Source: UBA11612 sp963662375 (GTDB lineage Bacteria; Pseudomonadota; Alphaproteobacteria; Rhodospirillales; Rhodospirillaceae). Taken from it: 64,000 nucleotides of DNA. The stretch is from assembly GCA_963662375.2 (NCBI GenBank), contig CAXXRP010000011.1, forward strand, positions 50,344-114,343, written 5' to 3'. Position 1 is the first letter of the stretch. Each line of letters starts with the position of its first letter. The position numbers and the translations under genes are program-made. Under the pieces are notes generated by a model. The model did not search any database. It saw only the letters and a list, made by a program, of their open reading frames with translations, and was not told the origin of the DNA. Positions 37,462 to 46,638 of the stretch are shown here, in pieces.

Positions 37462-37694
37462 AGCAGCGATAACACGCTCTCCTATATTGCTCCGTGTTGG
37501 CCCGCCTTATTGGGCCGCAAAACCTGCCTTCATATCAACTGATTCCCTACCAAGGGTAAGGATTTCGTGGATCGCCACAAGTGCCGCAGGCCCCGGGCCA
37601 GACTTGACGCGGGTGTATTTTGATACGACATAAATAGGACCAGCCGCGCCGCATGGGCGGGCGGCGATTTGAGGCGCCCGTAAGGGGCCGTGAC

Positions 37695-37720
37695 GTTCTC
37701 GCTCTGCATGAGGAGGCGGT
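37695..37720 (+). promoter_or_regulatory. Possible ROSE-like RNA thermometer over the hsp20 ribosome-binding site
   Basis: The last 26 bases before the start include ctcgctct-gcat-gaggaggcgg, in which CGCTCT can pair with the Shine-Dalgarno AGGAGGCG if one G is bulged. That arrangement resembles the 3' hairpin of ROSE elements known upstream of alphaproteobacterial small heat-shock genes. The upstream ROSE hairpins were not verified, so this rests on one short stem and family precedent. Confidence 0.3.
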
Positions 37721-37722
37721 AG

Positions 37723-38184
37723 ATGACTAGAGTTTCGGTTTTTTCCAGCCCGCTGCTGCTCGGCTTCGATCATATCGAGCGCGTGCTAGAGCGCGTCAAC
37801 AAGACCGCAGATGAAGGCTACCCGCCCTACAACATCGAACAAACCGGCGAGCACCGCCTCCGCATTACGTTGGCTGTCGCGGGTTTTGCCGAAGACAATC
37901 TGAACGTGACGGTGGAAGACAATCAATTAGTCATCCGCGGCAAGCAGCAAGACGACAGTGGTGAGCGTATCTACCTGCACCGCGGAATCGCCGCTCGCCA
38001 ATTCACACGGGGCTTCGTGCTAGCGGAGGCCATCGAGGTGCGCGGCGCAGAGATAGTCAACGGCCTGTTGCACGTGGATTTGGAACGGCAGGTTCCGGAA
38101 CCGAAGGTGACGCAGATCGAAATCAGTAGCACCACCAAAAAGAAGCGCGTGCCCAAGGCCATCGATATGAACCCAGACGGATAA
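37723..38184 (+). CDS. Small heat-shock protein, Hsp20/alpha-crystallin family
   Basis: ATP-independent holdase chaperone of 153 aa. The alpha-crystallin domain runs from about residue 33 (YNIEQTGEHRLRITLAVAGFAEDNLNVTVEDNQLVIRGKQ) to the conserved GLLHVDLER (A-x-x-x-n-GvL-type motif near 115-123); the tail is basic. AGGAGGCGG lies just before ATG 37723. The next gene is DUF1150, the standard partner in alphaproteobacteria, and the pair is expected to be heat-induced. Confidence 0.93.
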   Translation: MTRVSVFSSPLLLGFDHIERVLERVNKTADEGYPPYNIEQTGEHRLRITLAVAGFAEDNLNVTVEDNQLVIRGKQQDDSGERIYLHRGIAARQFTRGFVLAEAIEVRGAEIVNGLLHVDLERQVPEPKVTQIEISSTTKKKRVPKAIDMNPDG

Positions 38185-38270
38185 ACTTCCCGTGCTGGGA
38201 TTAGGTGTTCCGCGCGGCGGCTGCTAAGTTTAAGGGCCGCTGCGCCTGATCGCTCGGAAGGAGGTTCAAG

Positions 38271-38549
38271 ATGACTGATAAAGACAAGAAATCGAACCAA
38301 ACCGAACCGGTTGAGGCGCTCGTTGAAAGCCATTTCGGCCCGCAATCCGCGCCGGTGGCGTCGACCCCGGTGGATTTAGCGCGGCTTGGACTTAACCAAG
38401 TGGCCTACGTTCGCTGCTCCGTCGTGGATAACGTGCCCGTGTGGGCCATTTTCAGCGCATCCGGAATGCCGTTGGGGGCGGCGCCGAATTTGGACCAGGC
38501 CTGGGACGCGGTGACGCAACACGACCTGGAGCCTGTGCACGTGCACTAA
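38271..38549 (+). CDS. DUF1150 family protein
   Basis: Protein of 92 aa with the family core LARLGLNQVAYVR...WAIFSASGMPLGAAPNLDQAWDAV. GAAGGAGG precedes ATG 38271. The function is unknown; in alphaproteobacteria the gene usually follows a small heat-shock gene, as here (86 bp spacing), which suggests a role in the same stress response. It is a useful taxonomic marker. Confidence 0.88.
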   Translation: MTDKDKKSNQTEPVEALVESHFGPQSAPVASTPVDLARLGLNQVAYVRCSVVDNVPVWAIFSASGMPLGAAPNLDQAWDAVTQHDLEPVHVH

Positions 38550-38667
38550 ACGGCTCTTGCCGGTTACGGTTTTCCAGTTACATCAAAGTACCTCTGGTCA
38601 GGGTCCAAGCCCCTTCGCGGAGTGCAATTGGCCATGCTATAACACCGCCCACCGGGCGGTGCGCTGG

Positions 38668-38744
38668 GTCCCCGTAGCTCAGCTGGATAGAGCACCAGAT
38701 TCCTAATCTGGGGGTCGTGGGTTCGAATCCCGCCGGGGACGCCA
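38668..38744 (+). tRNA. tRNA-Arg (anticodon CCU)
   Basis: Acceptor GTCCCCG (38668-38674) pairs with CGGGGAC (38734-38740), followed by G and an encoded CCA. The D-arm TAGCTCAGCTGGATAGAG, the anticodon stem CCAGA/TCTGG with loop TTCCTAA (CCT) and TPsiC GTTCGAATC are all canonical. The DNA straight after the tRNA is atypical and carries an IS6 fragment, so its 3' end may have served as an integration site; no integrase is adjacent. Confidence 0.97.
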
Positions 38745-38814
38745 CTTTTCCTTATATTTTAGAGTTACTCTTTGCGTTTGGCACACTTTTTAGCACACTA
38801 ACTTCTTGCATTTC

Positions 38815-39132
38815 GCCCGTTGCGAGCTACGGTCATCTCAATAGGCCAACAGAAGACGGGGAGGTGGCTTAACAACCGAGCTGAAAACTCGCATCAACCG
38901 TTCCGGCAACGAGAGCGAGTGATGGCGGGATTCAGAAGTTCACAATCGCTTCAGAAATTTGCTTCGGTCCACGCTTCAGTCCATAACCATTTCAATCAAG
39001 TCCGCCATCTCAACAGGCGCCAAGTTTTCAAGATCCATCGTTCAGACGCGTTGGCTGAGTGGCGTCAACTTGCAGCCTAAGTGTCGTTGCATCATAGTCT
39101 TTCAAACCAGGTGGGTTTCCTCTGACAATGCC
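38815..39132 (+). mobile_element. IS6-family element, 3' fragment with terminal repeat
   Basis: Encodes only the C-terminal third of an IS6-type transposase (GRWLNNRAENSHQPFRQRERVM, then SLQKFASVHASVHNHFNQ) to its stop at 39080, then the end TTTCCTCTGACAATGCC (to 39132), which matches the termini of the element at 53239..54046. The same end sequence, in opposite orientation, starts at 61944. The upstream part is deleted; no activity is expected. Confidence 0.8.
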
Positions 39133-39296
39133 GCTGCTTGTGCAGATATCACAATGCGATTGAGAACAATCGAGACGAATTGGCTTCTTGTTCGGAAATC
39201 CTAAAAAATGGGCCACCCCTCTGGGGTTGGCCCATTTGTCTTCAGGTAGAAACAGCGCAGGTCTACACCCCGTATGCGGCTGTCCGGAGTGCCGCC

Positions 39297-42176
39297 TTAC
39301 ATCGTGAAGCGGATCCCGGAGCGGAACACACGGCCCAAGACGTCGTAGAACCGGCCGTTGGCGCCGGTGAGCGCATAGCCGTAGCCGCCCGGACCGGTAG
39401 CGACCAGCGCCGGATCCTTGTTCGTCAGGTTCCTGACATTGAAGAACCATTCCGCAGCCGCACTCTCACCCACTGCGAATTTGTAGGCGAATGACGCGTC
39501 GAAGTAGACCGCGCCATCGATGCGGTTGTTGTTGACGGTGCGGTTGGTGCTGGTCGACGGGGGACAGGACGAAAGGCACTGGACGTTTGAGTTTTTGTAG
39601 ACGCCGGCACTGACGCCGCGGGCCGTCAAGTTGGCACTGATCGTGTCGTTGGTATAGGTGGCATTGGCTACCCAGCGCCAGTCCGGCGGCCCGTTGGAGG
39701 TGTTCTCGCCGGCGGTATCGGTCGGGGTGTTGATGCCGTTGCTGGTATAGTTCTTGGTGTAGTGAGTTGCCAGGAAACGCAGCGCCACGTCGCCGGGCCA
39801 GCTCGAAATCAACTCATTCGCCGGCATGCGGTAGCTTGCCTCGATATCCAGCCCACGCGCGATCTGGTTGACGAGGTTGAACGGCGAGCGGCTGACAAAG
39901 GTAATATGCTTGTCCGTCGTAAAGGTAATCCCGCTGCACAAATCTTGGTTGCCTTCGAAACAATTGTCGATGATCGCCTGAGTGCCGATTTGGCCAATGG
40001 CGTCGTTGATATTGATGTTCCAATAGTCGATCGATGCGCTAAATCCTGGCATGAACGCCGGCTGCAACACGACACCAAAGCCCGTGGTGTTGGCTTTCTC
40101 GGGGCGAAGAAGGGGATTGCCCTTCCTCGATGCGACGATGATCTCCGTAATACCGCCGAGGAAGGGGTTGAGAATGCCCGGCGAGCCACCGCCGCCGGCA
40201 GAGAAAAGTTCCTCCATGTTGGGAGCGCGGATATCGCGCGACCGGGTGACGCGGAACCTGATGTCGTCGATCGGCGCATAGGTGGCGCCGACCTTCCAGG
40301 TCGTGACAAACCCGGATGTACTGTATTCGGTCGCCCGGACCGCCGCGTTCAGCTCCAGCGACCTGGCCCAGTCCTGATCCGTGGCCAGCGGCACAACGGT
40401 CTCTACGAAACCTTCCGTCACGCTGACGCTGCCCGACGTGACCTGGTAGTTTCCGTCCCACCAGCCGAAGGCCCGGTCCCGCTCGCCGTTGATCCCTTTT
40501 GGCACGGCTATTTTGCGATGCTCGATGCCGAGCGCGAGCGACACCGGGCCGGCCCACAAGGAAAGCGGCTCGCCGCTCGTCGAGATCGCATAAACATCCT
40601 GCGTGTATTTCTGGGACCGGAAATTGCGCTCGCCCTCGCCCTCGACATAGTCGACCGCCATCGGGGAATTCACGCCGATTCCCATGGGGTTGTAAGGCAG
40701 GCAGGTGCTGGTGGGATCGGTCAGTGTCACGCGGCAGACCGGCTGTCCCGTGATCGGGTCGGCCACCGCGTCGACCGCCCTCGGGAAGTTGGGATAGGCG
40801 ATCGCGTTGTGCGCCGTGTTGGTTTCGTGCGAAATGCCCATCTGGATATACGCGTCCCACGTCCATTCCGTGTCGTCGAACAGGTCGAACGAGCCGTTGG
40901 CGCCGATGACATAGCGGTTAATCCGGCGTTCGTGCGATGCGGCGTTGATGGGCAGGTCGGGATGCATCGTGCCCATTTTGAACTGCGTCACGCCCAGCGA
41001 CAGCATTTGCGCCAACACCGGAGCGGGGATGAACGGATTATCAACCTTGATTCTGATAGAACCGGTATCCTCGATCGAGCAGCACCAATTGTAACTGTAG
41101 TTATGGGCCCAGGCTGCTTGCGCGAAAATGGTAGCGTTATCCGTGACGTCGTAGCTGACCCGCGTGAACACGTTCTGGCTCACCTCCTTCGAGATCAAGC
41201 CTCCGCCGGCCTCGGTACCGCGGACATTGGAGACGGCCCAGTCGCCGCCGCGCATGTCCGGATCGGAGACCAGATCGCCGTAGGTAAATTGATACGGCGC
41301 GCCGCCCGGACCAAAGGCGGTTCCCCGGAGCGCAGTGTTCGAGATGATCCCGCCCGAGATCCCGTTGCTGATCCCGACGTCCTTCAGCAGAAGCCGCGCG
41401 GGCTGGCCGTTAGTCGCGGTATAGTTGGGATTGCGCATGAACTGCCGGCCCTGGGTATTCCAGTCGCGGTCGTTGACGGGAATGCCGTCGGCGTGGCTGG
41501 CCTCCCCGCTGACCAGGAAATGCCCGCGTTCGCCGGCAAATGCACTGCCGGCGGTCAAAGAGACTTTCCAATTCCGGCGGTCGCCGTAGGTTGTGACGCC
41601 GCCGGACCCTTCGCCTTTCACGCCGACGTATTCCTTGTCCAGAACGAAGTTCACAACGCCGGCCAGAGCGTCGGACCCATAGGCGGCCGAGGCCCCGCCG
41701 GTGACGATGTCCACGCGCGACACGAGGCTTTGCGGCATAAGATTGATGTCGACGAGTTGCGAGAGGTTGATGCCCACTGTCCGCTGGCCGTCGAGCAGGA
41801 CGAGGGTGCGTTGGCCGCCAAGCGCACGAAGGTTCAGGACATTGACGCCCGACAGGCCGTTACTGATGGTGGCGTTGGTGGTGGTGGGATTGATGCTCCC
41901 CGCGAACACCGGAAGGGTGTTGACGTAGTCGGCAAGGTTGGGCCCGGCGGCGGTCTCAAATTGCTCCACGCCGATCACGGTAACGGGTGTCGGCGCCTCA
42001 TATCCATCACGGACGATGCGCGATCCGGTTACGACAATCTGCTCGACGTCCACTGCCGCGGCCTGCGCTGCATCTTGTGCATGCGCCGCAGGAGCCCCCA
42101 TTGCCACTAGCGCCAATACTGCAGTCGAATAACGTAGTCTTTTCGCAAAAGCAGTGCTCAAGCGTACGTTCATCAC
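39297..42176 (-). CDS. TonB-dependent outer-membrane receptor
   Basis: Protein of 959 aa: signal peptide (about 1-34, ending AAHA-QD), plug domain (IVVTGSRIVRDGYEAPTPVTVIG... to ...YGSDALAGVVNFVLDK) and a 22-strand-type barrel ending GRVFRSGIRFTM with an aromatic residue near the end. It imports a scarce or large substrate using TonB energy. The signature resembles the large proteobacterial catabolite-uptake receptors rather than classical siderophore ones. It sits at the start of the demethylase/formaldehyde gene block, so it may import that pathway's substrate. A decayed second copy lies just upstream. Confidence 0.92.
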   Translation of the reverse strand: MMNVRLSTAFAKRLRYSTAVLALVAMGAPAAHAQDAAQAAAVDVEQIVVTGSRIVRDGYEAPTPVTVIGVEQFETAAGPNLADYVNTLPVFAGSINPTTTNATISNGLSGVNVLNLRALGGQRTLVLLDGQRTVGINLSQLVDINLMPQSLVSRVDIVTGGASAAYGSDALAGVVNFVLDKEYVGVKGEGSGGVTTYGDRRNWKVSLTAGSAFAGERGHFLVSGEASHADGIPVNDRDWNTQGRQFMRNPNYTATNGQPARLLLKDVGISNGISGGIISNTALRGTAFGPGGAPYQFTYGDLVSDPDMRGGDWAVSNVRGTEAGGGLISKEVSQNVFTRVSYDVTDNATIFAQAAWAHNYSYNWCCSIEDTGSIRIKVDNPFIPAPVLAQMLSLGVTQFKMGTMHPDLPINAASHERRINRYVIGANGSFDLFDDTEWTWDAYIQMGISHETNTAHNAIAYPNFPRAVDAVADPITGQPVCRVTLTDPTSTCLPYNPMGIGVNSPMAVDYVEGEGERNFRSQKYTQDVYAISTSGEPLSLWAGPVSLALGIEHRKIAVPKGINGERDRAFGWWDGNYQVTSGSVSVTEGFVETVVPLATDQDWARSLELNAAVRATEYSTSGFVTTWKVGATYAPIDDIRFRVTRSRDIRAPNMEELFSAGGGGSPGILNPFLGGITEIIVASRKGNPLLRPEKANTTGFGVVLQPAFMPGFSASIDYWNININDAIGQIGTQAIIDNCFEGNQDLCSGITFTTDKHITFVSRSPFNLVNQIARGLDIEASYRMPANELISSWPGDVALRFLATHYTKNYTSNGINTPTDTAGENTSNGPPDWRWVANATYTNDTISANLTARGVSAGVYKNSNVQCLSSCPPSTSTNRTVNNNRIDGAVYFDASFAYKFAVGESAAAEWFFNVRNLTNKDPALVATGPGGYGYALTGANGRFYDVLGRVFRSGIRFTM

Positions 42177-42540
42177 TCTACCCCCCCAAGGTTTGGATGC
42201 TCAAATCAATACACGAGCCGCCTGCCCTTCAAGCAGCCAGCTGCACATCAAATAATTTCGTTTTTACAAAACACCACAGTGCCGAAGCCGTCGCATCGGA
42301 GTTATTATAGCCACTCTGCTTAACCCGCGCTCGCACATTTGCTTTGCGCGGCGGCAAACGCCCGACTAAATCCGAGGCATGTCTATTTTTTGCACTATAC
42401 ATATATATAAATTGAAAGTACCCCAATATGTATAGCCATGTTTGTAGAATAAACCCTGCCGGCTGTGGCGTCAATCCGCCGCCTGGTATGGCGGCTCAGC
42501 GCGCCAAGCGCGGTGTCAAACAAATAGCCTAGTCCGCCGA
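42177..42540. other. Intergenic region upstream of the TonB receptor
   Basis: Upstream region of the receptor gene (minus strand), moderately AT-rich with a run of alternating TA (ctatacatatatataaattg near 42393-42413). No gene was found. The promoter of the receptor presumably lies here; no operator motif is clear. Confidence 0.3.
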
Positions 42541-43200
42541 TTGGTTATACCCTTTCGGCGACTCCGGTCCGAAACATCCTTCCCGTCATGAAAAATCCCG
42601 GTGGCAGCGGGATCTTTGCCGGCAAGATTTCTGGAGTTGGGGAAGGCTTCCCCACCAGTGGCGTCGCTGTCGCGGCATGCGGGCACCCGCTGCATTGCTG
42701 GGGACCTGGGACGATTTGGCCTGTCACCGCCGTGCATATCAGGATCGAAGACGAGATCGCCAAAGGTGAATCGATAAGAAACGCCGCCGGGGCGCGTCGC
42801 CGTGCCACGCGGCGCGGTATCGGCAATGATGCCGCCCGCGATGCCGTTGGTGTGGGCCGTCCCTGGGTGTTCCAGTCGCGGTCGTTGATCGGGACCCCAT
42901 GCTCGTGGCGCGCTTCGCCGCTGACGGGCAAGTGTCCGCGGCGGTCGCCAACTGGCCGTGCCGCCCATAAGCGAAACCTGTTACGTGGGATCGTCGCCGT
43001 CTGTGGTTCCGCCCAAAACTTCGTCCTTGATGCCAATGAACTTTTGTCCGGGACAAAATTCACGACTCCGGCGAGGTATCAGAGCCGTAAGCGGCCGATG
43101 CGCCGACCCTGACCGCATCTCCGCGCGAAACCAAGATTTGCGGGAGCAGGTTGACGTGGACACGGTCCCTCGCCGCTACCTATTTGTCTAGACTTATGCC
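42540..43200 (-). pseudogene. Decayed TonB-dependent receptor, paralogue of 39297..42176
   Basis: Read on the minus strand in shifting frames it keeps pieces of the intact receptor in order: QQVDINL-like DNA near 43140, GHLPVSGEARHEHGVPINDRDWNTQGR (about 42960-42880; compare GHFLVSGEASHADGIPVNDRDWNTQGR), GGIIADTAPRGTATRPGG and RFTFGDLVFDPDMHGGD (near 42830-42730), then after a large deletion NLAGKDPA and GRMFRTG near the C-terminus. Multiple frameshifts and the loss of most of the barrel make it non-functional. The two copies are clearly a duplication. Confidence 0.75.
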
Positions 43201-43459
43201 CATGCCCGCAGCGCGTCTGGTTGCGGGTGCGCGACCGTCGCATCAGGTGTTTTACGAGCATCAGCGGGCAGTTAGCTTAACCATCCCGCGGCAGAAACGA
43301 TGTATAGACTGCACCTACGGAACGCGCTAACACACGGCAATCGGGCCTCTAGCGCTGAATCTAACATTAGTTTTTCTAAATAAAATCGCATACGAAGCGG
43401 CCTTGTTCAGCCGATGAAGTCGCTCAAAATTGACCATGATGATCGGGGAGGAGCGCTCA

Positions 43460-44497
43460 ATGTTTCTAAAGAATGCCTGGTACGTCGCCGCGTTGGATCA
43501 CGAAGTCGGGCGCGACTTGAAGGCGACTACCATTCTCGGCAACGAGATTGTCCTGTATCGCAAGTTGGACGGAAAGCCAGCCGCCCTCGAAAACGCATGT
43601 CCCCACCGCAAAACGCCGCTGTCGATGGGCCGGATCAAGGGCGATGACGTCGAATGCGGCTATCACGGGCTCACCTTCGATTGTACCGGCACCTGCATCC
43701 GCGCGCCGGGCACCGAGCGTATACCCAAGGCGGCATGTGTTAGGTCTTACCCGGTGGAACAGCGCTACGGTCTGATCTGGATCTGGATGGGCGATGCCGC
43801 CAAGGCCGATCCCGATACTATCGTTCCCGTCGAAAATTGGGGAAACCCGGACTGGGGCGTGAATCGCGGCGGGTCGATGACGGTGGATTGCAACTATCTC
43901 TATTTTACCGACAACCTGCTCGATCCTTCTCACGTTGCCTGGGTTCATCAGACTTCATTCGGCAGCGCGGAATGCGAGGATGCGCCGCTCGAAACTATCG
44001 TCGGAGATGATAGGGTGACGGTGTCGCGGTGGATGTTCGATGCGCCGGCGGCACCGTTTTATCAGCAATTCCTCAAGTTTTCCGGCAATTGCGACCGCAA
44101 ACAGCATTACGAGGTGCGCTATCCCGCCCACGCGGTCATCAAGGCCATTTTTGTTCCTGCGGGCACCGGCGGCGAAGGCCGCCCGTTCCACCAGGATGTG
44201 TTCATAATGGATAGCTACAACCTCATGACCCCGATCGACGAGAACCGTACCCAGTATTACTGGTTTCAGATGCGCAACTTCGCGCCCGACGACGAAACTG
44301 TGTCCGAGGTGTTTTCCCAATCCGTGCGTGATGCTTTCGAGGAGGACCGCGCCATCCTCCAAGCCGTGCATAAAGGCATGGCTAACAAGCAGACACCCAA
44401 CCTTGACCTCAGCCTCGATCGGGGGCCGTTGCATTTTCGCCGCCGGCTTGCGCAGCTCACGGCGGCTGAAGCGCCCGCGCTTGCAGCCGCCAAATGA
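43460..44497 (+). CDS. VanA-type Rieske non-heme iron oxygenase (demethylase-like)
   Basis: Oxygenase of 345 aa. The Rieske [2Fe-2S] site is CPHR...CGYHG (CxH-17-CxxH) near residues 47-70; the mononuclear iron ligands are in DNLLDPSHVAWVH (near 150-165). N-terminal MFLKNAWYVAAL and RIPKAACVRSYPVEQRYGLIWIWMG are hallmarks of the vanillate-O-demethylase group, which hydroxylates methyl or other groups to release formaldehyde. GGGGAGGAG precedes ATG 43460. It overlaps its reductase gene by 4 bp (ATGA), so the two form a two-component enzyme. The precise substrate is unknown. Confidence 0.88.
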   Translation: MFLKNAWYVAALDHEVGRDLKATTILGNEIVLYRKLDGKPAALENACPHRKTPLSMGRIKGDDVECGYHGLTFDCTGTCIRAPGTERIPKAACVRSYPVEQRYGLIWIWMGDAAKADPDTIVPVENWGNPDWGVNRGGSMTVDCNYLYFTDNLLDPSHVAWVHQTSFGSAECEDAPLETIVGDDRVTVSRWMFDAPAAPFYQQFLKFSGNCDRKQHYEVRYPAHAVIKAIFVPAGTGGEGRPFHQDVFIMDSYNLMTPIDENRTQYYWFQMRNFAPDDETVSEVFSQSVRDAFEEDRAILQAVHKGMANKQTPNLDLSLDRGPLHFRRRLAQLTAAEAPALAAAK

Positions 44498-45591
44498 TAT
44501 TTTCGCGACCGTTGGAAGCGACACCAACAACCGGGTTCGATCGCCTCCGAGTCACCGCCAAAGTCCGCGAAAGCCAGACGATCACCTCGTTTCATCTCGA
44601 GCCGGCCGCCGCCGGCGCGTGGCGGCCGTTCGTGCCGGGGCAGTTCCTGGTCTTCAAGCTGCCGGCGCCGAACGAACGCGGGTTCCTCCTGAGGAATTAC
44701 AGCATTTCCTCCGCTCCTTCGCGACGCGGATTCTACCGCATCACGGTGAAGCGCGAGAGCGCGCCCGGAGCGGCGCTGCCGGACGGCGCCGGGTCGTGTT
44801 ATCTCCACGACCAGGTCGCCGTGGGCGACATCCTGATCGCCGACGGACCTCGCGGGGAGTTCCAGCTTGACCGCACCAGCGCGCGGCCCGTGGTGCTGTT
44901 GAGCGGCGGCGTCGGTTTGACACCAGTCGTCTCCATGCTCCACGCGCTTACCGCCGACTCCGGCCGGCGCGTGTATTTCATCCATGCCTGCGACAACGGC
45001 GCGGTGCATGCGCTGGGAGAGGAGGTGCGGAGCCTCGCGGCGACCCGGCCCGGACTCACCCTCCATACCTGCTATCGCTTTCCGGGCGACGCCGACACCG
45101 CCGCCGGGCGCTATGACAGCAAGGGCGTCATTACCCGCGCGCTCCTGCAGAGCTTGCTGCCGCTCGACGACTACGATGTCTATATGTGTGGGCCGCCGCC
45201 CTTCATGCAGGCGGTCTACGGCGAGCTGCGCAGCCTCGGCGTGCCGAAGCCGCGGATCGCCTATGAATTCTTCGGCCCGGCGACCGTGCTCGACCTGGAC
45301 CATGCCGATGCGCCGCCGCCGGTGGTGCCGGCCCCTAGCGACGTCAGCGTGGAATTCCGCGGATCGGGGCGCAGCGTCGTATGGAACGACGCCCATTCTC
45401 TGCTCGACTTCGCCGAGAGCCAGGGGCTGGAACCGGAGTTCAGCTGCCGCGCCGGCGTCTGCGGGACCTGCAAGACCGCGCTGATCGGCGGCGAGGTGGA
45501 CTACTTCCAGGAGCCGCTGGACGATCCAGGGCCGGGCAACGTGCTGATCTGCTGCTGCAGGCCGAAAGGTTCGGTTATCCTCGATCTCTGA
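44494..45591 (+). CDS. Rieske oxygenase reductase (FAD/NAD and C-terminal 2Fe-2S)
   Basis: Protein of 365 aa that passes electrons from NAD(P)H to a Rieske oxygenase. The FAD-binding segment RNYSISSAPS, the nucleotide-binding GGVGLTPVVSML and a C-terminal plant-type ferredoxin domain with CRAGVCGTC...C (about residues 310-350) are complete. The domain order FAD-NAD-2Fe-2S is that of VanB/GbcB-type reductases. It is coupled to the oxygenase by an ATGA overlap and could also serve the second oxygenase at 52037..53209, which has no reductase of its own here. Confidence 0.9.
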   Translation: MIFSRPLEATPTTGFDRLRVTAKVRESQTITSFHLEPAAAGAWRPFVPGQFLVFKLPAPNERGFLLRNYSISSAPSRRGFYRITVKRESAPGAALPDGAGSCYLHDQVAVGDILIADGPRGEFQLDRTSARPVVLLSGGVGLTPVVSMLHALTADSGRRVYFIHACDNGAVHALGEEVRSLAATRPGLTLHTCYRFPGDADTAAGRYDSKGVITRALLQSLLPLDDYDVYMCGPPPFMQAVYGELRSLGVPKPRIAYEFFGPATVLDLDHADAPPPVVPAPSDVSVEFRGSGRSVVWNDAHSLLDFAESQGLEPEFSCRAGVCGTCKTALIGGEVDYFQEPLDDPGPGNVLICCCRPKGSVILDL

Positions 45592-45606
45592 GCCAGCCGC
45601 GAGCGC

Positions 45607-46425
45607 TCACCGCTTCGGCCAGATCACCGGAAACCAGTCCTCGCGCAAGCACTGGCCAGGCTTCATGTCGTGCTCCGGGTAGGGCGGCGACGTGCGGCCC
45701 GAGCGTTCGACGTAACGCGCATCGTCACCAACCCAACGCAGCGACAGGACCCGCCGCCGGTTTGCGCCTATATTCCCGCGCGCGCCGTGGGCCGTATGGA
45801 AATCGAATAGGACGGCGTCGCCCGGCGCCATCTCCCACTCTAGCACCCGCAAATCGGGCTCCTTGTCCGGGTCGGGCACGGGACGATAGCTGCCGTTGGC
45901 TGCATAATAGTCGCTGTCATCAAGCCAGCGCACCGGCAGCACCATCTTATCCCAGCGGTGCGAGCCGGCCACCAGTCTAAGGGTCGCGTCCCTCACGGGG
46001 TCGATCGGAATCCAGAAGCTGACGGTTTGCGTGCCCTCGACGAAATAGTAGGGCGTGTCCTGGTGCCACGGTGTCGGCTTCTGGGTTCCGGGCTCTTTCA
46101 CGAGAACGTGGTCGTGAAAAAACTGCGCGCGCTCGGACCCCATCACCCGCGCCGCGACTTCTGCCGCCCCGGAGTCTTCGACGATGCTGCGGAATTCAGG
46201 AATGCGTTCCCAATTGCAATAGTCATCGAAGAAACGGCCGGATTCGCAGTCGCGGGTGCTTTCAGCGGCGTAGGGTCCCGGTGCGTGCATGTTGCGTTCA
46301 ATGCCGGCTGCAATCACCTCGACCCAATCAGTGAACACGCCGCGCAAGCAGATCGCGCCGTCCCTGCGGTAATCTGCGATGTCGCTGTCACGCACCTCAT
46401 GAGCAGTCATCGTCGCATTCCTCAT
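45607..46425 (-). CDS. Phytanoyl-CoA dioxygenase (PhyH) family 2-oxoglutarate/Fe(II) oxygenase
   Basis: Protein of 272 aa with the PhyH iron site: HxD in PTPWHQDTPYY and the distal His in DFHTAHGARGN, followed by the 2-oxoglutarate-binding Arg in RRRVLSLRW. Such enzymes hydroxylate small molecules and some perform N- or O-demethylation. It converges on the reductase gene (15 bp apart) and is oriented like frmA-gfa, 213 bp downstream of frmA. A second oxidative step in the same pathway is likely but inferred. Confidence 0.85.
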   Translation of the reverse strand: MRNATMTAHEVRDSDIADYRRDGAICLRGVFTDWVEVIAAGIERNMHAPGPYAAESTRDCESGRFFDDYCNWERIPEFRSIVEDSGAAEVAARVMGSERAQFFHDHVLVKEPGTQKPTPWHQDTPYYFVEGTQTVSFWIPIDPVRDATLRLVAGSHRWDKMVLPVRWLDDSDYYAANGSYRPVPDPDKEPDLRVLEWEMAPGDAVLFDFHTAHGARGNIGANRRRVLSLRWVGDDARYVERSGRTSPPYPEHDMKPGQCLREDWFPVIWPKR

Positions 46426-46638
46426 CTCGATAGTGCCGTTTTCCCGCCGGTAGTCCCTTCACCAGAAATGACTGTACATAATAGTCTCCCGCAACAGGGT
46501 CTGTGCGCGCGGGGTTGCCAGTGATGGGTGATTGGTCATGAGGACTGCGCTCCGGCGTTAACTCCTCACATCGCAGAATGCCTGTGGGCGAGGACCGACC
46601 GCGCGGCCAAGGGCCGGATCCACCGCGGCAATTTCCGT

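Noticed and set aside
39762..42110. A 782-codon plus-strand open frame antisense to the TonB receptor
   Set aside because: It is the mirror of a high-GC gene, with Arg/His/Asp/Val-rich composition, no domain and no ribosome-binding site; the minus-strand receptor is unmistakable.
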